The translations under genes and the position numbers were made by a program. From Apibacter mensalis (lineage in GTDB: Bacteria; Bacteroidota; Bacteroidia; Flavobacteriales; Weeksellaceae): DNA of 64,000 nucleotides. Positions 9,286-17,925 of this stretch are shown here, piece after piece. The notes beneath the pieces are model-generated. The model had not been told where the DNA came from. It saw nothing but the letters and a program-made list of their open reading frames with translations, and ran no database searches. The DNA lies in NCBI RefSeq assembly GCF_001418685.1, contig NZ_LIVM01000001.1, positions 62,001-126,000 on the forward strand, read 5' to 3'. Each line of letters starts with the position of its first letter. Within the stretch, counting starts at the first letter, position 1.

Positions 9286-9993
9286 TTATTTGAGCAGGAA
9301 ATTAAAATCCTCTCCGGAATCCATATCTTTAATCGGCTGATTATATTTAAAAATTCTTGCCGGTTTTTTTCCAATCAACTTTAATTTTCCATTGTCATAA
9401 TGTAACATAGTACCTTCTCTCAGTCCAACTACATATAAATTTTGATTTAAAGTAATAAACTCCATGATTCTTTGCTCACGCGTTTCTCCGCCAAAGTCTT
9501 TAGGATGAATATCTATATAATGTGGATTTATTTGAAAAGGAATCAAATTTAAGGTATGGAAATTTTTCGGTTCAACAATGGGCATGTCGTTAGTGGTTCT
9601 AAGTGTAGGACATGCAATATTAGAACCGGCACTCCATCCGATATAGGGAATTCCCGTTTTAACTCTTTCATGTATTAGCGAAAGTAATTTTTTTTGTTGT
9701 AATTCTTTCACCAATTTCCAAGTATTACCTCCTCCAACTACTATGGCATCCGCATTTTTTATCGCTTCATCCGCATTTGAAAAATGATGTACACTTTTCA
9801 CTTCAATTCCAATCACTTTCCAGGCTTCATTTACTTTACTTTCGTATTCGTCATATGAAAATGTTACTGCTGCATAAGGTATAAATATAACAGTTAATTT
9901 TTTAGTACCAAGGAATAATTGCACCTGATTTTTTGAAAATTCCAGATACCTTTCTCCCACATTAGTTGAATTACTGAGTAGTAAAAGCTTCAT
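9286..9993 (-). CDS. pepE: Peptidase E (alpha-aspartyl dipeptidase)
   Basis: Cytoplasmic serine peptidase of family S51 that hydrolyses dipeptides with N-terminal Asp. The nucleophile is Ser121 in GWSAGSN, preceded by the VVGGGNTW strand-loop of the fold. I place the start at the ATG at 9993 because MKLLLLSNST is the conserved family N-terminus; an upstream in-frame start at 10017 would add eight unconserved residues. The product is 235 aa, close to the E. coli length. The gene is divergent from the SUKH-like gene across a 276-base AT-rich spacer. Confidence 0.92.
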   Translation of the reverse strand: MKLLLLSNSTNVGERYLEFSKNQVQLFLGTKKLTVIFIPYAAVTFSYDEYESKVNEAWKVIGIEVKSVHHFSNADEAIKNADAIVVGGGNTWKLVKELQQKKLLSLIHERVKTGIPYIGWSAGSNIACPTLRTTNDMPIVEPKNFHTLNLIPFQINPHYIDIHPKDFGGETREQRIMEFITLNQNLYVVGLREGTMLHYDNGKLKLIGKKPARIFKYNQPIKDMDSGEDFNFLLK

Positions 9994-10176
9994 ATGTCTA
10001 TTATTATCTAGCGTCATTAAAATTAATAATTTTACTTTGACAATTACTTGAATTAAATCATTATCAAAACGTTATTAGCAGTAATAATGTTATAATTTCA
10101 ATAATACATTGTTACAATTTTCGCCCAAATATAACTAGAAATTAATGTAAATTTCATTTTAAGATCTTAATTAATA

Positions 10177-10193
10177 ACTTACAAGTAAGTTTG
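10177..10193 (+). promoter_or_regulatory. TAAGTTTG -7 element overlapped by a 6-bp inverted repeat
   Basis: TAAGTTTG at 10186-10193 fits the TAnnTTTG consensus. It is overlapped by a perfect inverted repeat, ACTTAC (10177-10182), spacer AA, GTAAGT (10185-10190). This placement is what one expects of a small operator over the promoter of the SUKH-like gene; the binding protein is unknown. Confidence 0.35.
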
Positions 10194-10269
10194 CAATTAT
10201 TTCAATCCGGTTGCTTTACCTACCGCTAGATTTAAAAATCATTTTATAAATTTAATTTTATATATAATT

Positions 10270-10917
10270 TTGAATAAAATTAATAAAATGAACACTATTA
10301 ATTCTTTGGCTGAACGGCTATTAGGAAGGGCATTAACTAAAAATGACGGAGTGAGGCCTTCTGAACTAGATAAAGTTGAACTTAAATTGGGTTTCATATT
10401 ACCTAAAATCTTACGGGATTTATATTTATTGGCAGGAAAAAATACTATGTTGATGGAATCTTTTAATCGTTTTGCTTTACCAAGTCAACTTCAAAGAGAT
10501 GAAAATAAAATCGTTTTCTTAGAAGAAAATCAAAGTATATGCTACTGGGGATTTGAAATTAATCTTGAAAATCATAACCCCAAAGTTTATCAACTATTAA
10601 ATGAAAATGAATGGTATGAAGAACAAATCCCACTTATTGAATTTTTAACTGTAATGCTATATTATCAGTGCGCTCAAGGAGGTTATGAATATTTTGGAAT
10701 TTCAACTATTTCGGATGAAGATCTTGAAATTTTAACACATACCGAATGGGAAGATGTGGTAAGGTATAGTGGTTTACAAATGTATTGGAAACCGGATTGC
10801 TTACTTTGGTATACATACGATAATGAAAATAACAGAATCAATGATATTTATTTTTCAGCAAGAACTGAAGAGGTATTTCGGGCACATATCCAGAAATATG
10901 AGTTAGAAGTTTTATAA
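10270..10917 (+). CDS. SMI1/KNR4 (SUKH)-like protein
   Basis: 215-residue soluble protein. The region at about 35-62 (ELDKVELKLGFILPKILRDLY) carries the SUKH fold signature: an acidic helix, LG, then LPxxLRxxY. It is followed by a short loop (LLAGKN), aromatic/acidic strands and a tryptophan-rich C-terminal half. SUKH proteins act as immunity proteins to polymorphic toxins or as protein-interaction modules. No toxin gene is adjacent, so an immunity role is not supported here. The start is either TTG at 10270 or ATG at 10288; the ATG is more likely. Confidence 0.65.
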   Translation: MNKINKMNTINSLAERLLGRALTKNDGVRPSELDKVELKLGFILPKILRDLYLLAGKNTMLMESFNRFALPSQLQRDENKIVFLEENQSICYWGFEINLENHNPKVYQLLNENEWYEEQIPLIEFLTVMLYYQCAQGGYEYFGISTISDEDLEILTHTEWEDVVRYSGLQMYWKPDCLLWYTYDNENNRINDIYFSARTEEVFRAHIQKYELEVL

Positions 10918-11161
10918 GGTACTATCACTGTCAATTTATGGTAAATTCAAATTTTATTTTATTTACATATTACACTCTCATACGTAAATAGTTATAAAAA
11001 ACTTTTCTAGGGCTGATTAATAAAATAATTGTAAGTAAAACGCGATAGTTTTATCTATTTAATAATTTATTTTATTGTATACATTTAAAATTGAAATGAT
11101 TTAATTTATTTTTTAAATATTCGTATTTCTAAAAATAGTATTTTTACAAAAAAGGTTTTTA

Positions 11162-12055
11162 ATGGCAGTAAGAATAATTCATCAGTCCAACTATGAGTGG
11201 ATAGATCTATTAAATCCCACCAAAGAAGAAATGCAAGAAATTGCAGAAAAATGTAATCTTAATTTTTACAATCTGGCAGATAGTTTAGAACCCAATCATT
11301 TACCAAAATTTGAAACTGAGAATGGCATTAATTTCCTTATATTGAGAGTAGTACATAAAGGAGATAAAAAAGACACTACCATTGAAAACTTATCTAATAA
11401 AATAGCCGTTTTTTTTAATGAATCCTTACTCATTACTATCCACCGTATTGAAATGTCATTTATTAACGATATTGCTGATAAATGTCAAAATATGGGACAT
11501 ACTTTCTCAACTAATTTAGTCATTATAAAAATTTTAAAAAGCGTTTTACAAACTTATAATGACTCCATCTTATACATCATTGATAAATTAGAATCTTATG
11601 AAAACAAGCTTTTTTTAAAAAATCCATCTTCTAAAGTTTTACAAAGTATCTATTCTTTAAAAAGAAAAACCAATCTGTGCACTAAATTATTAATACTTTC
11701 GGATGAGGTTATTAATTCCATTAAACCGACTAAACAAGAGAAAGCAGCCTATCAAGATGCTAAAGATTTATATTTAAAATTGACAACTCTTTATGAACAA
11801 GTTATGGACGATCTCAATAACTTACTTAATCTTTATATTTCTCTTTCTTCACAAAAAACCAATGAGATTATGAAGACATTGACCATATTCTCTATATTTT
11901 TTATGCCACTAACATTTATTGCCGGTATATACGGTATGAATTTTCGTTTTATGCCTGAGCTGGAACTTAAATGGGGTTATCCTATAATTATTGTCGTTAT
12001 GATACTAATCACTCTTATTATTTATTATTGGTTGAAAAGAAAAAAATGGTTGTAA
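11162..12055 (+). CDS. corA: CorA-family magnesium/divalent cation transporter
   Basis: Pentameric inner-membrane Mg2+/Co2+ channel. The protein has a cytosolic N-terminal domain, a long helix over about 150-235, and two C-terminal membrane helices; the first ends with the selectivity motif YGMNF near 258-262, the second is about 273-291 and finishes with the basic KRKKWL tail. Length 297 aa is slightly short but normal for many CorA proteins. The gene stands alone, with about 245 bases before it and 400 after it. Confidence 0.93.
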   Translation: MAVRIIHQSNYEWIDLLNPTKEEMQEIAEKCNLNFYNLADSLEPNHLPKFETENGINFLILRVVHKGDKKDTTIENLSNKIAVFFNESLLITIHRIEMSFINDIADKCQNMGHTFSTNLVIIKILKSVLQTYNDSILYIIDKLESYENKLFLKNPSSKVLQSIYSLKRKTNLCTKLLILSDEVINSIKPTKQEKAAYQDAKDLYLKLTTLYEQVMDDLNNLLNLYISLSSQKTNEIMKTLTIFSIFFMPLTFIAGIYGMNFRFMPELELKWGYPIIIVVMILITLIIYYWLKRKKWL

Positions 12056-12454
12056 AAATCATTCTGTATTTTAATCTCCATTATTTAAGCCAATAGAATA
12101 TAATAGACCTTTTTATCAACTTATAATTAACTTTACTAAAAAAATCTTGAAGAAATTTACAAAAAATAATTTTGTTGATAACATATTGTTCCTTGGAATT
12201 ATATTTTAAATTATTATGAATCCTCCCAATTTAAAATAGTACCGGAAGAAAGAAAACTCTGTTGTATATTGGTAAATCGTAAATTCGTTTTTTTGGATAT
12301 TTTATGATTAAAATGAGAAAAGTAAAATTATCAGCAAAGAGTACCGTTTAAAAAATAACTTATAAAATCACAGTCTTTTTTAGAACTGGTGCTAATGCAA
12401 AATTTCTAATTCTTATTCAACAGATTATAATTATTTTTGTATAAAAATTATAAT
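12056..12454. other. Gene-free 400-base stretch between corA and aspS
   Basis: AT-rich. The only elements I can point to are a -7 promoter element near its right end and a 15-codon open frame at 12304-12351 that has no support as a gene. I see no clear terminator for corA and no RNA gene. Confidence 0.5.
12432..12439 (+). promoter_or_regulatory. TATTTTTG -7 element before aspS
   Basis: Matches TAnnTTTG and ends 15 bases before the aspS ATG at 12455. It overlaps the alternative TTG start at 12437, which argues for the ATG as the true start. The predicted leader is under ten bases. Confidence 0.45.
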
Positions 12455-14203
12455 ATGTATAGAACCAACACCTGTGGAGAACTTAATGAATCAAATATAG
12501 GACAACAAGTAATTCTTGCCGGATGGATACAGACTATTCGTGATAAGGGTTTTGTTACCTGGATAGACTTACGTGATCGATATGGAATTACGCAACTTGT
12601 TTTTGATGAGCAACGAACTGATAAGGATCTCATAGATAAAGCAAAAAAATTAGGTCGTGAATTTGTCATACAAGCATCAGGAACGGTAATTGAAAGAACC
12701 AGCAAAAATCCTAATTTACCTACAGGTGGAGTTGAAATCTTAGTTGATGAATTATCCATACTTAATCCTTCAATAGTTCCTCCTTTCACCATTGAAGATG
12801 AAACAGACGGAGGAGAAGAATTACGTATGAAATACAGATATTTGGATATAAGACGTACTCCAATTAAAAATAAATTAATTTTCAGAAGTAAAGTTGCCCA
12901 ACTGGTAAGAAATTATCTTTCTCAAGAAGGATTTATTGAGGTGGAAACTCCTGTTTTAATCAAGTCTACTCCCGAAGGAGCAAGAGACTTTGTGGTTCCT
13001 TCACGCTTAAATACCGGCCAGTTTTATGCCTTACCTCAATCTCCCCAAACCTTTAAGCAACTGCTTATGGTAGGTGGTTTAGATAAATATTTCCAGATAG
13101 TTAAGTGTTTTCGAGATGAGGATTTACGCGCAGACCGTCAGCCTGAATTCACCCAGATAGATTGCGAAATGTCATTTGTAGAACAAGAAGACATTCTAGA
13201 CACTTTCGAAGGATTAACTAAACATCTTTTACTGGAGCTGAAAAATATTTCTTTTGATAAATTTCCTCGAGTGACCTACGCAGAAGTAATGAAAAAATAC
13301 GGTAATGATAAACCGGACATTCGATTTGGAATGGAATTCGTTGAACTAAATGAAGAATTAAAAAATAGTGGTTTTAAAGTATTTGACGAAGCTGAATTAG
13401 TAGTAGGTATAAACGTTGAAAAGTGTGCTTCCTATACAAGGAAACAGCTGGACGAATTGACCGATTGGGTAAAGCGACCTCAAATAGGTGCTTCCGGATT
13501 GGTATATATACGTTATAATGAGGACGGAAGTATTAAATCTTCAGTAGATAAGTTTTATTCTGAAGAAAAATTAAAAGCGGTGATTCAAAAAGCTAAGGCT
13601 CATCCCGGCGACCTACTCCTGATCTTATCCGGTGCAGCTAGTAAGGTACGTCCTCAATTAAGTGCATTACGAATGGAATTGGCTGAACGTTTAGGCTTAA
13701 GAAATCCCGACGTTTATGCACCCTTATGGGTAGTTGATTTCCCTTTACTTGAGTGGGATGAAGAAGAAAATAGATATGTAGCCATGCATCATCCTTTTAC
13801 TTCACCGAAACCCGAAGATATTCCCCTTTTAGATACTAACCCCGGGGAAGTTCGTGCAAACGCATATGATTTAGTATTAAACGGTAATGAAATTGGAGGA
13901 GGTTCTGTTCGTATTTATAACAAAGAATTACAAGGAAAAATGCTTTCTTTATTAGGGTTTTCTCAAGAAGAGGCTGAAGCTCAATTTGGCTTTTTAATGA
14001 ATGCTTTTAAATTTGGAGCTCCACCTCATGGCGGAATTGCTTTTGGTTTTGATCGTTTGGTAGCTATTTTAGGGGGACAAGAAGTAATCCGAGATTATAT
14101 TGCTTTTCCAAAAAATAATTCCGGAAGAGATGTTATGATTGATGCCCCTTCTTATATTCATGAACAACAATTAGAGGAATTAAATATAAAAATTACAAAG
14201 TAA
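12455..14203 (+). CDS. aspS: Aspartyl-tRNA synthetase
   Basis: Class IIb synthetase that charges tRNA-Asp. The N-terminal OB anticodon-binding domain (about 1-110, starting [10 protein letters not shown]) is followed by the catalytic core with motif 2 [18 protein letters not shown], the bacterial GAD insertion (about 285-410) and C-terminal motif 3 GIAFGFDRL. At 582 aa it has the normal bacterial length. I chose the ATG at 12455 because the family starts MYRT and the promoter element overlaps the upstream TTG at 12437. Discriminating versus non-discriminating type is not decided here. Confidence 0.97.
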   Translation: MYRTNTCGELNESNIGQQVILAGWIQTIRDKGFVTWIDLRDRYGITQLVFDEQRTDKDLIDKAKKLGREFVIQASGTVIERTSKNPNLPTGGVEILVDELSILNPSIVPPFTIEDETDGGEELRMKYRYLDIRRTPIKNKLIFRSKVAQLVRNYLSQEGFIEVETPVLIKSTPEGARDFVVPSRLNTGQFYALPQSPQTFKQLLMVGGLDKYFQIVKCFRDEDLRADRQPEFTQIDCEMSFVEQEDILDTFEGLTKHLLLELKNISFDKFPRVTYAEVMKKYGNDKPDIRFGMEFVELNEELKNSGFKVFDEAELVVGINVEKCASYTRKQLDELTDWVKRPQIGASGLVYIRYNEDGSIKSSVDKFYSEEKLKAVIQKAKAHPGDLLLILSGAASKVRPQLSALRMELAERLGLRNPDVYAPLWVVDFPLLEWDEEENRYVAMHHPFTSPKPEDIPLLDTNPGEVRANAYDLVLNGNEIGGGSVRIYNKELQGKMLSLLGFSQEEAEAQFGFLMNAFKFGAPPHGGIAFGFDRLVAILGGQEVIRDYIAFPKNNSGRDVMIDAPSYIHEQQLEELNIKITK

Positions 14204-14237
14204 TAAGTATAATATCAATTAATTTCTTTATAAAGTA

Positions 14238-14276
14238 AAAAAGCAAAATTTTTTTTAATTAAAAATTTTGCTTTTT
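14238..14276 (+). terminator. Intrinsic terminator after aspS
   Basis: Long AT-rich hairpin: AAAAAGCAAAATTTTT (14238-14253) pairs fully with AAAAATTTTGCTTTTT (14261-14276) around loop TTTAATT, ending in T5. It lies 34 bases after the aspS stop. Confidence 0.8.
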
Positions 14277-14599
14277 AAAACTAAATAAAATAAAACCAAT
14301 TTTATGAGAACACACAGTGAAAATTACTTCTTTGCTTGTATTTTAACATAAAGTAATTTTTCCATTTATCTCTTCAAAGATATGTTTTTTTATTTAGAAT
14401 GATTATAAATTATTTTATGATTTAAATCATAAAATAATTTATAACCCAACCAATTAAGGTAGTGCTATTTAGTTAAAATTTAATTTGAATTGTTCAATAA
14501 TAACTAATTAACCTAAATAATACCATAAATCTAAGTTATTGTTTTTATCCATTTTCGGATATATAAGAATTCGTATGAATCATTTCTAATTATAAATCG
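14277..14599. other. Gene-free stretch with a stem-loop and a 42-bp palindrome
   Basis: Holds a stem-loop (GAAAATTACTT at 14319-14329 with AAGTAATTTTTC at 14351-14362, one bulged T) and the 42-bp palindrome listed separately. A 15-codon frame at 14304-14351 covers the left arm of the stem-loop and its loop, but has no independent support. No protein gene of usable length is present. Confidence 0.5.
14403..14444. repeat. Perfect 42-bp palindrome without spacer
   Basis: Two 21-base arms mirror exactly around 14423/14424 (core GATTTAAATC, outer ends TTATAA). There is no loop and no adjacent T-run on either strand, so it is not a classical terminator. It lies 156 bases beyond the sprE stop and 200 beyond aspS. 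Confidence 0.9.
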
Positions 14600-16975
14600 T
14601 TATTTTTTTATTTCACGATCGTTTGCTTTTAATAATTTCTCGTTGTTATTCATATTATTAAAGGTTTTTAATAATTCTGTTGCCTTTTTCCCTTCTTCTT
14701 TATCTTTATAAACCTTAACGATATTTTCCAACGATTGTTTAAATTCTTTTTTATTACCTAATTTTGCATCGCAAAAAGCAGATAATAATATAAATTTTGC
14801 TATTATTTCATGGTTGGGATATTTTAAAAGAGCCTGACTTGCCAATTCTTTTGCTTCTTTATAATTTCCTTTCTCGTATTTTTTATAAGTATTTTCATAA
14901 AACAATATTGCTTCTGAAGAATTGGTATTTAATACATTAGTTTGAGGATTTAAAATAGTATAGGCATATTTAGTATTCGGATATTGAGTAATTATTATAT
15001 CTGAATATTTTTTTGATAAATTATTATTTTCTTCTTTATTAAACCTGTACAGGTTATACATAGCCAATACAGTTATTTCTTCGTTATACGGCTTGGTTGA
15101 TAATAAATGTTCCAAGGTAGAGGTAGCTGATTTTATATCATGTAACTTATCAAAATATAAAATTCCTAATGATAATTCTACCGAATCTCTCTGTTTTTTT
15201 AAAACATCTATTTCTGATTGAGTCTTAGGTAAATTTTCTGTATAATATTCAATTTCAAAGCGTCTTGGATTTTTAGAATCCGATTGACCGGATAATTGCA
15301 TTTTTACATCCTCTAAATTTGAAATTTTATTGCTCATTCTCCAATTATCAGCCAACATTCTGTCACCCCACTGTTTTCTAAATTCTGATTGACCTACTTG
15401 TTTAAGGTTATTATTATAAAAATACCATTTCCCTTTAGTGTTGGGAGTTGTCATATTTAATGAAAACATGTTGTTTTCAAAAGTTTCTGTGGCAAATTCT
15501 GTAGTATTTTCTTTTCCCTGAATTTTTTCTTGTTGTAATCTTTTTTGTTCTTCTTTTTCTTTGATTTGATTAATATACTTTTGATAATAAGTATTCCTTT
15601 GATTGGGTGTCATTTTAGCTATCATTAAAATACTATCATTCTTTTTTACTAAATAATATTTTTGCGTGATATTATCTAATACTTTATTTTTTACCGCTAA
15701 TTTTCTTTTCATAACCGGATCAACAAATCTTGATATAGCGCTATCATAATAGGCACTTGCATATACATAGTTTTGTTTTGAAAAATAGTGATCTCCTATT
15801 TCTTGATATACTAATGCTCGTGTTTGAGGATCGCTTTCTCTTTCTTTTAAAGAAGCAAAAAAATAATTCATCGCATCTTTTTCTCTTTCTTCTCTAAGGG
15901 AAGTAAGTCCCATTGCGTAATATATTTCATTTTTTCTGGATTGATACAATCCTTTTTTTGTTAGCCCTTTTAGAAATTTAATTCTGCCTAAATATGTTAA
16001 GCTATCTTCTTTTTTATACAATCTTGATAAAGCTATTTGAGATTTAATTTCCAGCTCCGGAACGGATTTTTTCTTATAGGCACTATTATAATAATCTCTT
16101 GCTTGATCCTCTTCTTTTAATATTTCTGATAATTGACCTTGGATAAAATTAAAACGTGCTTGGTCATTAGCGCTCTTGTTATATTTTTTAGCAACGTTTA
16201 AAGCTTTTACAGCATCTTGATATCTTTTTTCATCAATTAAAAATTGAGAATATATTTTTGAGATAAATTTTTCATCCCTTTTTTTTAATTTTTGTTTAAC
16301 GAGTTTTTCATAAATCTCATTTGCTTGAAATGAATTTCCGGCTTGTGCTAGTGCTAATGCCTTATAACCTTCTGCTTGAGCTCTTTTAGTATTTTTAAAT
16401 AAAGTTGAATTCATGTAATTCAAATAATTAAGAGATTCGAAAGGATCTCTTTTATAATAATACGCTCTAGCTAATAAAAGATAAGCTTCACTCATCATTG
16501 AATTGTATTCTTTTCCTTTGATAAGCATAGAATGTTTTTCAATTGCTTTTTTACCTTTTTCTATAGCTTTGTCGTATCCTTGTGTTTTTGAATCTTTTCC
16601 TGCTCCTAGCATATTTCCCAATGCATCAGATAAAGAATTTATTGCTCCCTGAGCATCTAAGTTTTTAAAATTATCCTTGAGCTCTCCTGAAAGATTCGAT
16701 GTGTTATTTTCTGAATCTGATAAGGTAAAATCTATGGAACTTTCTTTTTTATCTACCCAAGGATTACCCGGCTCTACTTGCAAAATGGCCGAAAAATTAT
16801 CCCTATACCTTAAGTTCCTCGATTTCAACTCATCATTTAATGCTTCTTGGCCATTGAATAAAGTGTTGTTCCAAGAAGTAATCCTATGATACGTTCGATG
16901 TGTTATCCCGTTTTTCTTGGTTGAACAGCCTCCCAAAAGGCTTAAAATCAAAATTGTATATATAACTTTCTTCAT
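14600..16975 (-). CDS. sprE: SprE/PorW-type TPR lipoprotein (type IX secretion/gliding)
   Basis: Outer-membrane-anchored TPR lipoprotein required for the type IX secretion system and gliding in Flavobacteriia. The signal peptide ends in the lipobox LLGGC, giving Cys17, followed by STKKN and the conserved early region RTYHRITSWNNTLFNGQEAL. Several helix-pair repeats with A-x-x-Y patterns run through about 120-440; a middle region around 500-590 (KWYFYNN, RMLADNWR) is typical of SprE/PorW, and further repeats lie at 600-770. At 791 aa it is somewhat shorter than the Flavobacterium protein. No other T9SS gene is in the window. Confidence 0.82.
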   Translation of the reverse strand: MKKVIYTILILSLLGGCSTKKNGITHRTYHRITSWNNTLFNGQEALNDELKSRNLRYRDNFSAILQVEPGNPWVDKKESSIDFTLSDSENNTSNLSGELKDNFKNLDAQGAINSLSDALGNMLGAGKDSKTQGYDKAIEKGKKAIEKHSMLIKGKEYNSMMSEAYLLLARAYYYKRDPFESLNYLNYMNSTLFKNTKRAQAEGYKALALAQAGNSFQANEIYEKLVKQKLKKRDEKFISKIYSQFLIDEKRYQDAVKALNVAKKYNKSANDQARFNFIQGQLSEILKEEDQARDYYNSAYKKKSVPELEIKSQIALSRLYKKEDSLTYLGRIKFLKGLTKKGLYQSRKNEIYYAMGLTSLREEREKDAMNYFFASLKERESDPQTRALVYQEIGDHYFSKQNYVYASAYYDSAISRFVDPVMKRKLAVKNKVLDNITQKYYLVKKNDSILMIAKMTPNQRNTYYQKYINQIKEKEEQKRLQQEKIQGKENTTEFATETFENNMFSLNMTTPNTKGKWYFYNNNLKQVGQSEFRKQWGDRMLADNWRMSNKISNLEDVKMQLSGQSDSKNPRRFEIEYYTENLPKTQSEIDVLKKQRDSVELSLGILYFDKLHDIKSATSTLEHLLSTKPYNEEITVLAMYNLYRFNKEENNNLSKKYSDIIITQYPNTKYAYTILNPQTNVLNTNSSEAILFYENTYKKYEKGNYKEAKELASQALLKYPNHEIIAKFILLSAFCDAKLGNKKEFKQSLENIVKVYKDKEEGKKATELLKTFNNMNNNEKLLKANDREIKK

Positions 16976-16992
16976 TTATTACTTATAATTGA

Positions 16993-17000
16993 CAAAACTA
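16993..17000 (-). promoter_or_regulatory. -7 element (TAGTTTTG on minus strand) before sprE
   Basis: CAAAACTA on the plus strand reads TAGTTTTG on the minus strand, matching TAnnTTTG 17 bases before the sprE start. Confidence 0.45.
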
Positions 17001-17132
17001 ATAAAAAAACGAAAATTTATTAAATTTGTTGTTTTGTAAATACCTGCTATTTCATTAATAATCTCTTATCTTATAAAACCTTAAATATAAGCTAATTTTA
17101 TTATTAAAAAATAATTATAATTTTTATACTAA

Positions 17133-17888
17133 ATGCGTAAGTACATATTGAATAAAAACTATTTGGACAGCAAAGAAGAATTATTAAACATTATTACTAA
17201 TTTTGATAATTATGACGAAATTCTTGGAAATCCAGAAAGAAATGTTATAAAAAAAATTCCTTTTAATGGGGATTATATAACTGTTAAAAGTTTTAAAAAA
17301 CCTCATCTGATAAACAAATTTGTTTATAGATATTTTAGAAAATCAAAGGCAAGACGATCTTTTGAACACGGAACAAAATTGCTTAAATTAAATATATTAA
17401 ATCCTGAACCATTGGCTTATATAGAAAATTTTGATATAAAAGGTATTACTTCAAGTTATTATATATCCAAATACGTTTCCTATGATTTTACCTTGCGTGA
17501 ATTATATGATCAACCGGATTCCATTGAGTGTGTAAAAGCCTTTGCAAATTTTTCCTACTATGTTCACACTAAAGGTGTTTATATTAAAGATAACACTCCC
17601 GGTAATACTCTTATAATACGAACAAATAATGGATACGAAATGTATCTAGTAGATCTAAACAGAATGGAATTTCATGAAGAATTATCATTTAATATAAAAA
17701 TGAAGAGCTTGTCAAATAATATAAAAGAACAGCCCTATCTGGATCTATTAATGGAAGAATATTCTAAAATATCCGGTTACCCATTAAATGAAATTAAATC
17801 AAAAATCACCCATTATCAAAAAGAATTTAATCGTAAAATTGAATCTAAAGCTAAGTTTAAACGTATTTTAAAAAAAATATTTAAATAA
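17133..17888 (+). CDS. LPS core kinase-like protein (Kdo/InaA family)
   Basis: 251-residue soluble kinase-fold protein of the lipopolysaccharide kinase (KdkA/WaaP/InaA) group, which phosphorylate Kdo or heptose in the LPS inner core. The ATP-lysine region is VKSFKKP near 50-56. The catalytic loop reads HTKGVYIKDNTPGNTLI (about 145-161), equivalent to HxxGxxHxDxxxxNxL but with Lys-Asp in place of His-Asp, and the metal-binding Asp is in YLVDLNRM near 173-176. The C-terminus is basic. It faces the lipid A decoration operon, 37 bases from the GT39 stop, which fits an LPS role. Confidence 0.75.
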   Translation: MRKYILNKNYLDSKEELLNIITNFDNYDEILGNPERNVIKKIPFNGDYITVKSFKKPHLINKFVYRYFRKSKARRSFEHGTKLLKLNILNPEPLAYIENFDIKGITSSYYISKYVSYDFTLRELYDQPDSIECVKAFANFSYYVHTKGVYIKDNTPGNTLIIRTNNGYEMYLVDLNRMEFHEELSFNIKMKSLSNNIKEQPYLDLLMEEYSKISGYPLNEIKSKITHYQKEFNRKIESKAKFKRILKKIFK

Positions 17889-17925
17889 TTACTATAATTT
17901 TTTTTGCGATTGTTATTGATAGCAA

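Noticed and set aside
12304-12351. 15-codon frame before aspS (Lys-rich)
   Set aside because: Too short, no promoter or conservation evidence; chance in AT-rich DNA.
12448-12792. 114-residue minus-strand frame in aspS
   Set aside because: Antisense of the AspRS anticodon-binding domain with no promoter and no recognisable domain.
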